Positions 1 to 10,816 of a stretch of 64,000 bases of DNA are shown here, one piece after another; position 1 is the stretch's first letter; each line of letters opens with the position of its first letter. A program made the position numbers and the translations under genes. Location: positions 372,001 through 436,000 of the forward strand of contig JACTVC010000036.1 of the NCBI GenBank assembly GCA_018417955.1, in the 5' to 3' direction. The notes beneath the pieces are model-generated. The model worked only from the letters and a program-made list of their open reading frames with translations, did not search any database and was not told where the DNA came from. Origin of the DNA: Laccaria trichodermophora. Lineage: Eukaryota > Basidiomycota > Agaricomycetes > Agaricales > Hydnangiaceae.

Positions 1-314
1 AACCGTTGAAGCGCGTACGGAAGTTGACATTGCGGAAGGTTCCTATCAAGGGTTCTAAAGGTGGCGGGGACAAGTTGTTCGATCTCACACAGGTGCTGCC
101 GAACTTGGAGACGCTGGTCATGCAGGATATGACACTCGCTGGGGAAGTCTTGGTGGCGATGTGGAGGTGGCGGGAGCTGAATGGGAAGACTATTTGGCCG
201 GCGCTCAACCAGGTGGTTATGAATGGGAGACTACTTGAGCGAAAGATAATAGATCTTGACGAAGGTGAGTTTTTGGTGGATTATGGGATGCTCTATGTGC
301 CTCGTAGGGCATAA
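1..314 (+). CDS. 3' end of a possible F-box/LRR-like protein (partial)
   Basis: The window opens inside an open frame that ends at a TAA at 312-314. The visible 102 residues contain leucine-spaced segments (LTLRKV, LPNLETLVMQDM, LAGEVLVAMWRWREL) that resemble the last leucine-rich repeats of basidiomycete F-box-like proteins. The tail is short and acidic. Family membership is inferred from leucine spacing only; the F-box, if there is one, lies outside the window. No start codon can be assigned because the gene is cut by the window edge. Confidence 0.4.
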   Translation, partial: PLKRVRKLTLRKVPIKGSKGGGDKLFDLTQVLPNLETLVMQDMTLAGEVLVAMWRWRELNGKTIWPALNQVVMNGRLLERKIIDLDEGEFLVDYGMLYVPRRA

Positions 315-1197
315 CGGGAGTTGCAGCAGAAGATCTCGGCGTTATATTTGGCACACACACTCCTTTGCATTGCATACAACACACTCATTAGGTTTATAAA
401 CTGTAGATCAGTTGCGTAATACATACATTTTGGATCAAAAACGTCACGAAGACTGACCTAATGTGAGTTTTGCAAAGTTTTGGGAGGCGTAACACCTGTC
501 ATGTGGCCCAACAAAACATTGAGTAATACTCTGGAAAACGTCTTGTTGCCTTCCCTGCATGGTATCACCAGGCAATTTGGCTCTAGTGTGCTCGATTGAT
601 CCAGCTTGGTTATCAGACTGTTCACTTAGAGGTGTAAGGCGACGATACTTTCAAGCATCAAAGATGCTTACCTTCCGCCTCCAACGTTTTCATCCTTGCT
701 ACCCTCGACTCGTCCTCCCTTCATGTCCTCGAGCCCATCTGATGCCTGAGGTTTAGAACCCCATTCCTCATCATTCTATGATAGAAATCGTAAGTGAACT
801 GAACGCACGTCAAGGATGCCAACATACGTCAGCGCCCACAGTGCCCGCAGAGCCGCAAATTACGTTGTAGATGGGCCCACCGTCCGGTAAATTTTTAATG
901 TACTGTCGCTGTCGCAGCCGGGCTGGGCGCTGTACGCAGGTCGATATGAAAGAACACAGCCCACAGCCCTCAACGGACGGAAGTGGTGTTCAGGTGATGC
1001 AGGGCAGCTGTTGGCGAATGAAATTGAAGTTGCCGCCGTTACCGTTCCCTCGGACTGTGGGGTAGATGGATGCGATGATGAAAAACCTAGACAAGTCCGA
1101 CCAGGCCATTAGGAACAGGCAATTGAGAGGAATTATCAAGATAGTTTGAGAGCGAAGAGTGAGTCAATCAGAGAAATGACGAAGATGCAATTTCACA
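315..1197. other. intergenic, no supported gene
   Basis: Only short open frames without recognisable motifs occur here. The first 200 bases are probably the 3' untranslated region of the preceding gene. I see no repeat or RNA gene. Confidence 0.4.
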
Positions 1198-1640
1198 CTA
1201 CTTATCAAGAATCCTGGACAGCTCATCGTCGTCAAGGCATACGCGTATGTCCCAGCCCACCGCCTCACAATCCCCAAATTCTCCCTCGTTGAGATACCCG
1301 TCCCCGGCTTCCAACGGACTTGGCTCACTGTAACGCGTCGTTGTCAAACGCCCCTCAATCACTTCCCATAAACAAAGCGTCTACAACCCTGTAAGACAGC
1401 ATAGTGCACATTCAAAGCAATACTAGCGTACCTAATCCCTCGAAGACCGCTGATTTCGCGCAGAGCAGAGGGTAAGAGCTGTATTGGCTGTAGCCCTAAC
1501 CCCCCTAGCCTGTTCGTGGGAAGTTTCCCCCTCGTCTTCGTGAGTAGGACGTGCAGAACTCCTGTTGTTGTTGAACGTTGAAGGTCAGAGGTGGTGAAGA
1601 GTGCGGGAAGCAAGGAAAGTGTTACTTGTGTGACGATCAC
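1198..1640 (-). CDS. candidate gene fragment, C-terminal exons, unknown product
   Basis: Reading leftwards, an exon of about 60 codons runs from near 1392 to a TAG at about 1198. It encodes an acidic segment with motifs LCLWEVIEGRL, EPSPLEAGDGYL and VGWDIRVCLDDDELSRIL. The open frame starts just after a plausible acceptor (…TGTAG). A donor GTACGC lies about 60 bases upstream, next to a second open stretch (LLPSALREISGLRGI). The pattern of two open segments joined by a short intron suggests a real gene. I do not recognise the family, the start was not found, and it could be a fragment. Confidence 0.35.
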
Positions 1641-1966
1641 TCTTCATCGACATCATTTCTAGCACCCTCCCGCGGCCCGCCCAACACAACCAGGTTCACG
1701 CAAAACTTCGACGTTAAATGTAAACGAGTATATCTCGAGTATGTTCAACAAGAAGCAATTATTTAAATCATCCGTAAACCTTCCGCGTTTCCCCTTCCTC
1801 ACCATTTTCTCGTGTTCTACGCAGAGAATGGTAATACATCTCGTTTGCCTAGATGATAGGCAAGGCAAATGGAATCAATAAAAATGCGAAAATGGAGAGT
1901 TAAAATGGATATTATGATACAAAACTCGAAAGCAGAGCGAAAACAACTCGACACCGCCGACCTCAA

Positions 1967-3861
1967 TCATACAGACTCATCTAACTCACCCCACAAATTT
2001 TCCTTTGCCCGATTCCACCCCTCAACCTGCACCTTCACACATCCCTCACAATACCCCTTCTCCCTCCATCTCCCGGCGCTATCAACAAGCGCCTCAATAC
2101 CGCCCATCGGATTGCCCCAGTATTTTTTGAACATCCACGAATCATGTACGATATCACGATGAGCGATGTTCCGAGCGTTAATAGAGGTAATATCTTTCGC
2201 GATACAACTCCCACTTCCCTCCAAGTCCGCAGTGGAAGAACATTGAATATAGGAGGGTACCGAAGCAATGGTGTTCCACGTCAATTGTAATTTTTCCCGC
2301 ATCGTTCCGACAACGGTCTTGATCTGCGGTGGTAGACGATCAACTCCTTGGTGCGAATTGGAATTCGAAGCCGAAGCTAACTCGTATATGGTGCGCCTCA
2401 GGATGTGTTTAGCGCCAATCGAATGAGCTAGGATGATGCTGTCGATCAGGTCGACGACTGTGCTGGCTGGAAGAGGTGTGAAGGGAACTTCGAGGGACAT
2501 GAGGTCCGTCTGCAAATCCCAGGTCGTCGTATCCCATGAAGGGTTCCACATGAGATAAAATGATCGGGAGGCAATGGATGTGGACGTATATTCCAGGGTA
2601 GTTTCCGCCCGAAGCACGGGGGCGAGTGTTTTGAACGGAATGTTTTTGCAACCACATTGACCATGTCTATGTGAAGATGAACAGTCAACACTTCGAGCTT
2701 ACAATCTTGTGAATTGACTCACGAGAGATCTCTCATAAAATCCAGGAGTGCAATGAAGTCATCAAGCGAAAGCGGGAGCTTGTCGAGCACGTAGAGAGTA
2801 TTTCCCTTGACGTCCCGTTTCTCAACCAACTTTGCTATCAAGATATCACCGCGTTCCTCAAGTCTTATATCAGACTCTGAAGTTGTGAGCAACCGTTGAA
2901 AAAACCGACTGCCATCGATGAGGAAGGGAGGGAGGTTAAAGCGCACCCCCCTCAACTCGATAAGAACATTCGAGTAAAAATGAGTAGGATGGTTAGTTGG
3001 TGAGATCAAAGTTTCAGAGCCGTTTGCGTTTTGTTCTTCATGGTTGGACGCCTGATAACCTTGGATGGTCGTAGGCTCTGGCAGTTCCTCGAGATTGGGG
3101 GGCAGAAGTGGACTTGGAAGCGTCGGCTGATTCTGAACCGTCGTATCGCAATTTTCTCGCTGAGCAACCTCAGTGTCCGGTCTGAGCCTCTTTGCTGGTG
3201 GCTGGGACTGAGCTTCCGTGGATGGAACACGAAGAGCACTTGCTGGGGGTTGGGTCAAGACCGTTCCGCCGTTAACCACTACTGGTATCTTCCGCTTTCT
3301 TGGTAATGCAGGTTTCCGGAGTGGGGTCGGTCCTACGGGCAAAGGTGATAGCGGGGAGCTGGAAGATAGGATCGATGAAGCAGCGGAGAAAGAGGTTTCT
3401 TCGCTTGAAACCTTTTGTTGAGGATTCGACAACGGAGACAGGGACTGCGTTAGAGCGAGGGATGGTGAGGTTTTGAATTTATTTGTTGGGGAATCAATTT
3501 CGGATGAGACGTCTCGTTCCAACGAGTTGGAGTTGCCTCGCTTAACAAGATGGTGCCATGTATCTTCTTGTGGAGTCTTCACTGGTGTGACGCTTTCCTG
3601 CTTCCCTAACACAGTGGTAGGGGCTGCACGTGAAATGAGTTCATGAGTTACAGGACCTGAACTGTGTGTTCAGTGACATCGACGCCGTCAGTCGTAGAGC
3701 GGGCACGAACAGAATACGGATGGCCGCCACGAAAAACTTTGAGATGTGTCAGGGGAACTTGTAGCAGACTGATCTGTCGATAACGCTTCCTCCATACTCT
3801 GTTTCTTTCGTAAAGCCGCAGCACGCGTTCCGTAATTGTGTGGTCCGGAGTCTGGATTCAT
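1967..3861 (-). CDS. BTB/POZ-domain protein, multi-exon
   Basis: The proposed start is the ATG at 3861 (MNPDSGPHNYGTRAAAL). A first intron ends near 3637 or 3606; its donor is uncertain (GTTCGT is the best candidate). The second intron is clear: GTGAGT at 2722 to TAG at 2667, 56 bp, and it keeps the frame. The N-terminal half (about 200 residues) is Ser/Pro-rich with basic patches (RKRKIP) and is probably disordered. The BTB fold begins at HFYSNVLIELRGVRFNLPPF and continues through LDKLPLSLDDFIALLDFMRDLS across the intron. The C-terminal part matches the helical region that follows BTB domains in Agaricomycete families of this kind. Such proteins mediate protein-protein contacts and are often cullin-3 adaptors, but no partner is visible here. 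The stop is a TGA at 1967-1969. Confidence 0.7.
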
Positions 3862-4055
3862 TCTCGAAAGCGCTGAAGTGGATGAGGTCAAGTTTTAAGC
3901 GCGCAACGATCGTTCCATCATGATGTTGGCAAACGCCCACAATCTCCCGTCACGTGGCTCACGCCTTTCAATTCCCGTTCACCTTTCGACGCGTCACAGT
4001 AGTAGCCAATGGTAAAAAACCATTGGCTTGGACGGCGTTTGCTTGACGAAACGTC

Positions 4056-4060
4056 AAAAA
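4056..4060 (-). terminator. RNA polymerase III terminator of tRNA-Leu
   Basis: A run of five T on the minus strand starts six bases past the discriminator base of the tRNA-Leu gene. This is the usual Pol III stop signal. Confidence 0.7.
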
Positions 4061-4065
4061 CATGT

Positions 4066-4193
4066 TGATGAGAGTGGGATTCGAACCCACGCCCCGGAGG
4101 ACCAGATATACTACGAAATGAATCATACACATTGGAGGACATAGAATGCCCTGGTCCTTAGTCTGGCGCCTTAGACCGCTCGGCCATCTCACC
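4066..4193 (-). tRNA. tRNA-Leu (anticodon AAG) with intron
   Basis: Reading the minus strand from 4193, the 7-bp acceptor stem is GGTGAGA/TCTCATC with discriminator A. The A box is TGGCCGAGCGG, the anticodon stem is CCAGA/TCTGG with loop C-T-A-A-G-G-A, and the T arm is GTGGG-TTCGAAT-CCCAC. Anticodon AAG reads CUU leucine codons. A 48-nt intron (4108-4155) sits after position 37, the usual place for eukaryotic nuclear tRNA introns. The variable arm is extended, as in class II tRNAs. The exons give about 80 nt before CCA addition. The gene looks functional. Confidence 0.93.
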
Positions 4194-4713
4194 TGTGTGG
4201 AGGGGAACTCGCAACGAAACCTGTTGAGTCGCTCTGTGAAGTTGATATGCTCAAACATGAATATCACTTGTACAAATCTTATATTCTTCATAAAAAGGCT
4301 TTTTTCTCGATAAGTTGATAGTAAAACAAAGTCCCGCCACTCCGTTATTCCCCAGGTCACCGTACAAGCCAGATTCACGCGTTTTCAAAAGGGGAGTCGA
4401 CGGCAAGGCATTTTCTCTTCAAGAGGAAAGACAAATGGTCACCTGGTATCCACTCTAAAATCCCAGAAGGAGCGGTGAGTACTACGCTCGCAAGTCGTCT
4501 CCAACGCGGGTAGGAAGCGATAACTTAGCCGGAATAGGTAAAGTAGAATGATCGCCGCATGGATATCTCTTGATTGCGACATTGTTTGCTTTTGTAAGGG
4601 CCACTACGGTATCGTGGAGCAGTTTCTTCGCGTAAAGTGAATATGGATGGGGTTGGCTGGGAGCTGTACATATATATTAGTTGTGTCACCTGGTAAAATG
4701 ACAAAATGGATGT

Positions 4714-4805
4714 TACACTTGATGGGAGTCGAACCTGCTTGCTACCCTACAGAATTTAGAGTTCGGAATGATAGACAAGCAATACAACCCCTTCACCACA
4801 AGTGC
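4714..4805 (-). pseudogene. tRNA-like unit 1 (anticodon loop CTA)
   Basis: On the minus strand the ends pair as GCACTTG/CAAGTGT with discriminator A. There is an A-box-like TGGTGAAGGGG and a B-box-like GGTTCGACTCC. The anticodon stem CCGAA is nearly matched by TTCTG around a 7-nt loop CTCTAAA, placing CTA at 34-36, which would read the UAG stop codon. The D loop is about 10 nt too long and the T stem does not pair, so this is either a decayed tRNA or a tRNA-derived element. It is the first of four related units. Confidence 0.55.
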
Positions 4806-4993
4806 TGTTGGATATTCAGCCGAGTCATAAAATATCTCTTTCTGGAAATCTGACTAGCAGAGCTACGGTTCTTTGAGGGAGCGCAGAAAATAGTGAGGGA
4901 TTGTAAAGGGTAAGTACTTGAGTTTTTGTGCTACAGGATAACAATCATCCCCCTCATTTGGTAAAATGAAGAGGTTTAGAAGCTTAACGATAC

Positions 4994-5096
4994 TCCACGC
5001 AACGGGAGTTGAATCCGCTTGCTACCCCACCGAATTTAAAGTTCGGAATAATGGACAAGTTTCATGACAACCACTTCGCCAGTGGCCACAAGTGCT
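4994..5096 (-). pseudogene. tRNA-like unit 2 (anticodon loop TTA)
   Basis: Same layout as unit 1: A box TGGCGAAGTGG, perfect anticodon stem CCGAA/TTCGG around CTTTAAA (TTA at 34-36, cognate to UAA), then a weak B box GGATTCAACTCC. An extra GGCCAC lies between the 5' acceptor-like segment and the A box, and the acceptor stem no longer pairs cleanly. Confidence 0.5.
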
Positions 5097-5276
5097 GTTG
5101 GAGATCTGGCCTGCTATGTATAGTTAAACGATGGTCTTTTCTAAAATCTGACTAGCAGAGCTACAGCGCCTTGTGGGAGTGCAGAAAACAATGAAGGATT
5201 CTAAAAGGGTGTACTTGAGTTTTTGTGCGACAGAGATTTCAGATTCATATCTAAACTCATCTGAACAAAAAGGTTA

Positions 5277-5368
5277 TCACACCCAACAGGGTCGAACCCG
5301 CTTGCTACCACACCGAATTTACAGTTCAGAATAATAGGCAACCAAGATAACCTCTTCACTACAGTGTT
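5277..5368 (-). pseudogene. tRNA-like unit 3 (anticodon loop GTA)
   Basis: A box TAGTGAAGAGG, anticodon stem CTGAA/TTCGG with loop CTGTAAA (GTA at 34-36, the tyrosine anticodon), and B box GGTTCGACCCT. The acceptor pairs over ACACT/GGTGT only. The D loop is expanded as in unit 1. Possibly this unit keeps the ancestral anticodon. Confidence 0.5.
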
Positions 5369-5558
5369 GTTGACCAGGTAGCCGAGTGCTGCTACACATA
5401 CACTGGTTCAACGGTCGTGAATCAGGGCTACAGTGCCGTTGTGGAAGTGCAGAAAATAATGAAGGATATGGGTACTTGAGTTTTTGTGCTCCAGAAAAGT
5501 TTCAGATAACAATCTTCTCCGTATCTAAACTCCTCTGGTAAATAAACAAAAACGATAC

Positions 5559-5652
5559 TACACGCAACGGGAGTCAAACTCACTTGCTACCCCACTGAAT
5601 TTCAAGTTCAGAGTGATACGCAAGCAGGATAACTCCTTCGCCACCAGTCTGG
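5559..5652 (-). pseudogene. tRNA-like unit 4 (anticodon loop TGA)
   Basis: A box TGGCGAAGGAG, perfect anticodon stem CTGAA/TTCAG around CTTGAAA (TGA at 34-36, a serine anticodon), and a decayed B box AGTTTGACTCC. The acceptor stem is lost. The conserved block GGTAGCAAG before the T arm is shared by all four units. Confidence 0.5.
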
Positions 5653-5715
5653 TTGAAAATCTTACCGAGTCATGCTACAAGTTGTGCTCAGCCCGAAGAC
5701 ACTCGAAACCAGACA

Positions 5716-7600
5716 CTAGAAAATGCCGATAATCGTATAAAAGTTTAAGCCAGGTAATCCTTGAGAAATGGGAAGATACCGTCGAATCATTGCATCCTTC
5801 CTTTCCTTGAAGGGCCGGGCGAACAAGCGGCGTTCACGGAGCGCACACTGCTTGTTGAGGGATGGCTGAAGCATGATGATCAGTAGTGAGGTCAAGGCTC
5901 GTCGGGAGTCACATACGGGATTTGACGGGGAGCAGAACACCGATTTTCGAAATTCGGTTGCTGGTCGTCGTCATCCGTGGTGAACGCAAGAAATAAAAAA
6001 ACAAATAGATTATTTGTATCACAAACAGTACTGTAGAAGAACGCAATGAGATTATGCAGTGAGGGATTGGGGATCAGAAAGGACGTACATTAAGAAGAAA
6101 GTGACATCAATCAATCTTCTCTGCGATGCGATAATTACTAGAAGAGAGCAGAGGATACGGTGGAATCATTGCATTCTTCACAGCTGAACAAGCGGCGTTC
6201 ACGGAGCGCGCGATGCTAGACATTGCTTGTTAAGGGTTATCAGCGTCTGGCGACAGACCAGCTGAATAAGAGAAGAGATTTACGTTGAACGTAAACCCCG
6301 AGACGATATTGATGACTCGATCGATGAGGACCGGAGACAGTTAAATAAGAACAACAGCTGCTCTGCTCGAGCCCCTTGAAACTATGATCACCTCTGATGA
6401 TGGGTAGACGCATCTACAGACGGACGTGGATGTTCCACTGATCAAAGCTGACTCTGATTGATAGATTTTGAGTGCTCACTGTGATCCATCCACAAAGAGG
6501 CAGCCCGTCGTTGATCTGAAACGTGGATTCCGAGCGGGACCGATGAGCAACGAATGGTTTAAGCTAGAACGGGCTGAGACATGACATGGTGAGGTCAAGG
6601 CTCGTCGCGAACCACATACTGAGTTTAGCTGGGAGCAGAACACCGATTTTCGAATTCGTCGTCATCCGTGGAAATTACCTGTATCGCAAACAGTACTGTA
6701 GAAGAACGCAATGAGATTTCGCTGTAACGGATAGGGAATCATAAAAAACATACAAAGTGTCATCAATCAATCCTCTCTGCGATAAGTACTGTAAGAGAGG
6801 ATACCGTCGAATCATTGGATTCTTCACAGCCGAACAAGCGGCGTTCAGGGAGCGCGCGACGCTAAACACTGCTTGTTGTGGGTCATCAGCGTCAAGGGTA
6901 CAGTCGAGCGACAGACTAGCTGAAAAGGAGAAGAGATTTACTTTTTCCATATACACCGAGACGACGATCGACAGTTGAACAAGAACAATAGCTGTTCAAG
7001 CCCCATGAAACCATGATCACGTCTCATGATGTGTAGATGCACCTACAGACGGACGACTAATTAAAGCTGACTCTGATTGATAGATTTTGAGTGCTCACCG
7101 TGATCCTACCAAGTCTCAAGCGCGTAATCAGATGCACCGAGGCAGGCTTTCGTTGATCTGAAACGTGGATTCCGAAGGGGAGCGAGAAGCAACGAATGGA
7201 TACAGCTAGAGCAGACGATAGTGAGGTCAAGGCTCGTCGCGAGCCACAGAACTAGACTACGGCGTTCGGTCAAGAGCGGAGTACCGATTTTCAAATTCGG
7301 TCGCTGGTCGTCGTCGTCCGTGGTGAATAAGAACGAAGACCCGATTACCGTGAAAATTTCATTCAAGCCGTGAGTCATGTTTGCATTGCGCTGCATCGTA
7401 AACAGCACTGTTGTCCTGAATAAAAAAACGTTCTTGCACTGGTTGTGACAGCCTCAAGGCCCGTCGTCATTGTCCGAAGCGCGTGACATGTGACAGCACC
7501 GCCGCTTCGCGATGGCAACGAGACCCTTGTATGTAAATAATGCCTGGTATGGAGTGTCCGAGAGAACAATGCTTGCACCCCACGATGACGCTTCTCCGTC
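5716..7600. repeat. non-coding tandem/segmental repeat block
   Basis: Three degenerate copies of a 630-700 bp unit follow each other. The marker GTGAGGTCAAGGCTCGTCG occurs near 5887, 6589 and 7218. GAACAAGCGGCGTTCA occurs near 5819, 6186 and 6831, CAGTACTGTAGAAGAACGC near 6028 and 6692, and GATAGATTTTGAGTGCTCAC near 6460 and 7079. Units differ by internal deletions. No open frame is conserved between the copies, so this is non-coding; it could be a transposon remnant or part of a non-coding transcript. I see no terminal repeats. Confidence 0.65.
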
Positions 7601-7788
7601 TATAATTTGTCTTTCTTAATTGTTCTCCATCCGACCACGTTCACACCATTGTCTTTCTTCTCTTATCAACCCCGTCTGCTTTAAAGGTTGCTTAGACCCA
7701 CTTCAAGATACACAGTTTAGCATTGACTGCGGCTGTTCTTCTTCTACTACTCGTCCACACCTGCCTTTTCGTGTTTTATTCATTCATC

Positions 7789-8661
7789 ATGACGACATAT
7801 TCACCCCCATTAACCACCAACACCCTCGACGCTGAACAGCGTTCCCGACTCCTCCGATCCACACGTAAACTCGGCGCCATGCTCGGAGCGACCCCGCTCG
7901 TCCTCGAAGTCACCCCTCCCGTTTCTCCACGCACAAAATCATTCCGCCGCGAAGGCCGCGTCTTCCCTTCATCCCGCTCATCGATAGACAGCTACGTCAT
8001 CGTGTCATCTACAACACCCATGGCACCATACCAGCCTATCCTCCTCGATCTCCCTACAAGTACTTCCCCCAACAGCAAACAACCCAAACCTACACCTACA
8101 CCCAAGCAACAAGAAGGCGCACGTCCCCTCGCGCAACCGCTCATCCTCCGACTCCGCTCCGTACCGGCGAAGAAAGCGAGATACTCTCCCATCACATCCT
8201 CCTTCGACTTCACCACCACCTCTTCTTCTCCCACGCTGAATGATAGAAGGAGAAAGATGGCAAAGCTCACGCGCATACTGGGCGAGAATATTCCCCCCGA
8301 ACTCGTTTTTGGGTCGAATCCTTCCCCTTTGACTCGACGTCCGTCGACGCAGAAGGGCGTGTCTGCGCCTATCCACGCCGATACCCCAATCGTCCTTTCC
8401 CCCGTACCACAGTCGAAGAAACGGGCAGGTGGAAGACCAAGGAGTTTGACGTTGGGGTCAATACCCACGCCCACGCCGCAGTATGCGATGAGGGGGACGA
8501 CGTCGCTTGATTCGCCGAGGCACCAAGCGACGTTTGGGCAGATGGAGGCGGAGTGGGGCAGGAGGGAGAATGGTGTCAGGAGGAAGGAGAGGGAGTGGAG
8601 TGGGGAGTGGAATATGCAGGATATGGGAGATGTTGTTAAGGCGTTGAGGCAGTTGAGGTGA
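7789..8661 (+). CDS. conserved basidiomycete protein of unknown function
   Basis: A single-exon frame of 290 codons starts at the ATG at 7789, which follows a long pyrimidine-rich leader (a typical fungal promoter and 5' UTR at about 7600-7788, TATAA near 7602). An in-frame upstream start would add a hydrophobic 22-residue stretch, but it lies in the leader and I reject it. Conserved-looking blocks are RSRLLRSTRKLGAMLGATPL near the N-terminus and RRKMAKLTRILGENIPPELVF near residues 155-175, followed by a basic, Pro/Ser-rich stretch. The second block recurs in hypothetical proteins of Agaricomycetes, as far as I remember. The C-terminus is charged (WGRRENGVRRKEREW). Function unknown. Confidence 0.75.
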   Translation: MTTYSPPLTTNTLDAEQRSRLLRSTRKLGAMLGATPLVLEVTPPVSPRTKSFRREGRVFPSSRSSIDSYVIVSSTTPMAPYQPILLDLPTSTSPNSKQPKPTPTPKQQEGARPLAQPLILRLRSVPAKKARYSPITSSFDFTTTSSSPTLNDRRRKMAKLTRILGENIPPELVFGSNPSPLTRRPSTQKGVSAPIHADTPIVLSPVPQSKKRAGGRPRSLTLGSIPTPTPQYAMRGTTSLDSPRHQATFGQMEAEWGRRENGVRRKEREWSGEWNMQDMGDVVKALRQLR

Positions 8662-9389
8662 TGACTATGATTGCGACCTTTTTCCATTTACTCCCGTCTG
8701 CGTGCAGACTCCTTATATCGCTTCATGTTACAACTATTCTACATAATATTCTAATTATTCATGTATTCCTATCCTGCACCATCTTTGTATCGTTACTAGA
8801 ACTGTATATCAAGTTGTATTTCCATTCGACGTTTGTGATGGACGACAATCTGACCACAAGGGGTGTATTCATTTCGATTGAGAGACACGCATATATATAC
8901 ACCACAATCCACACGAAAGACTTGTACGCGTCCTTGTACGTGTGTAGGCTACGACGGGAACTTGCTATTGCCGACGTGAATGACAGTGATACCGTCGGAT
9001 CCAGAGACCCCACGATGATTCAGTCGGAAGAGGCGGCACGCAAGTAGGTGGTTGTCTATTAGGCACCACTGATCCCCGTCGATTTGGGGAAGCAAATCTC
9101 ATTCGTCGGTGGTGATCTATGGGTCGTTGAATTGCAATTATCATTGTCTTGAGAGGATCGACGAGAACAGTTGATGGGGAGATGTAACGAATATTGTTAG
9201 TATCTATCATATGCAAAACCATGCATACTAGAGGTGGTAGAATACTGGAGCTGATTATCTATCCCGAGACGGTAAGAAGATGAGACTCACGCGCACGCAG
9301 GGAGGGATTTCGGGCTTGCTTTGAGTCTCCCCTCGGGTGGGCAGGTAATTTCGAGTCGACGGATCTCCTTTCAAAAAAAATCGCGAGAT
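8662..9389. other. 3' UTR and intergenic sequence
   Basis: AT-rich sequence follows the 7789-8661 gene and probably includes its 3' UTR. The open frames on both strands here have no motif. No RNA gene or repeat seen. Confidence 0.4.
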
Positions 9390-9990
9390 CCGAGTTGATG
9401 AAGTTAGTATGTCTTGCGGAATGTATCAGGGATAGTCGTCGGCTTCTGTCCGTTAAACCTACGAAAGCATCAAGATCCTTTTCGTTAAATCAAGATGAGA
9501 GACATAACTGGTTCTTAGACGTGTATTGCCTATGATATCAAACAAATCCGTTCAACCGATACTCAAGGAAGCAATAATGCAAAGAGTAAACTCACCCTTC
9601 TCGTCATTGAGGTGCTCGAATACCCGAATGTTCTCGTTATCAGTCCCGGAGGGTGCACCAAGCGCTGGAATATCGGGGAACAGCTAGCAATTTTGATCCA
9701 CAGGCGTTTAGCAAAGCGGGGTTGTTGACTGAGGGGGAGGCGCCGGTGGTGAAAATCAGGCCAACCTGATTCGTCAGGACTACTCGGATGGAAGAGAGTC
9801 CCTACATCATGATTCCCCCAATTCAGTTCATATTCACCAGAGGCAAGAAATGTAAAGAAGCTCACCCTCATCGAGATTCGTCCCCGCAATGAATCGCGGA
9901 ATGCCACGACTTGCACTGATTTTTGCACAACCGATTTTCGGGAGTTGCTATTTGGTTGTGTTTTGACATCACTTTTTTTTTTGGTCACAA
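9390..9990 (-). pseudogene. decayed 3' part of a type-B carboxylesterase gene
   Basis: This stretch matches, exon by exon and intron by intron, the 3' third of the carboxylesterase at 12603-14958. The block GAATACCCGAATGT…GGTGCACCAAGCGCTGGAA near 9615-9670 corresponds to 13270-13325. The block around 9820-9860 (TTCATATTC…AGAGGCAAGAAA) corresponds to the intron near 13480-13500. GTATGTCTTGCGGAATGTATCAGG near 9406 corresponds to 12640-12665. The 5' two thirds with the catalytic serine are absent and the frame is broken. It is a truncated, dispersed duplicate. Confidence 0.75.
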
Positions 9991-10816
9991 CTCAAACCCT
10001 GAGCTCACCGCCGTCCTCGTTTTTTCGCGTCCGAAACACTTCCAACGGCTCTTACCCGCCCCATCGCGTCATTTACATGCAGGTTTAACAATATGCAAGG
10101 TGGTCAGAGGAAGAACGAGCCCAACCTTTGAGCGACCATTGCACTTCCGTAGGACATCTTTCTAACGGCTTTCATCAACCCATCTAAAGTCAAGAAAGCA
10201 ACTTTGCGAAGCAATCATAGATGGATCATGGATAAAATTTGCCTGATTTCCGAAGAGACCGCTTGGGGGCTAAGGGATGTCGATGGGCGCTAACGCGGTA
10301 ACGTGCGACGAACTCAGGATCTGTCGTGAGCGTCCCGAAGATTGCCTCACTCCCTCCAATTTACTCAGGGTCTACGCTCTGATTAACGCAGGGTCTACAT
10401 CCACTTCCCCGATCAAAATGGGAAAGCAATGTTTCTGGACATCGAGTAACCTCGTTGCAGCACTCTTGCGGTTATCGATCTGCATCCAACATTTTAATAC
10501 TTTTTTGGAGAGAATTTTGGAGGGAGATGGGGAGATGGTGTAAGCGTTTGTGGACAAGTGGAAGGAAGGTCAAGGTGCGTCATGCAATGATTTCTTTCTT
10601 CAAGTTCTGGTCATCATAACTGACATTTTCTCATTTTCTCACCCAGGTCACCGGCGCAGCCGCTTAATTTTGACAAAGTCTTAATTCACCGATTCTTGAA
10701 TACCCGCCCGGATCTACTCTGCGTCTAATACTTATAAAAAGGTCAGCCTATTCGCCTTGGTGGTCAGCGACCTCGTCTCTCTTCTTCAAATTACACCCTT
10801 CCCCATCTTGTGCGAC
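9991..10816. other. intergenic; promoter region of the downstream gene
   Basis: No supported gene. A TATA-like CTTATAAAAAGG lies at about 10730-10741, roughly 75 bp before the start codon at 10817, and is followed by a pyrimidine-rich leader. This fits a promoter for the next gene. Confidence 0.45.

Larger units (their letters stand above)
4640..5690. repeat. tandem array of about 285-bp units carrying the tRNA-like sequences
   Basis: The four tRNA-like units lie about 280-285 bases apart in the same orientation. The spacers are also homologous: each has a motif like GCTACAG…GTGGGAGTGCAGAAAA and then TACTTGAGTTTTTGTGC (near 4912, 5212 and 5471). The T5 runs in these spacers lie on the plus strand, so they are not obvious terminators for minus-strand units. 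The array arose by tandem duplication and has diverged since. Confidence 0.7.

Noticed and set aside
7723..7788. Upstream start giving a hydrophobic N-terminus to the 7789-8661 gene
   Set aside because: The stretch lies in the pyrimidine-rich leader, begins at a non-ATG codon as far as I can read, and the conserved part of the protein starts after 7789.
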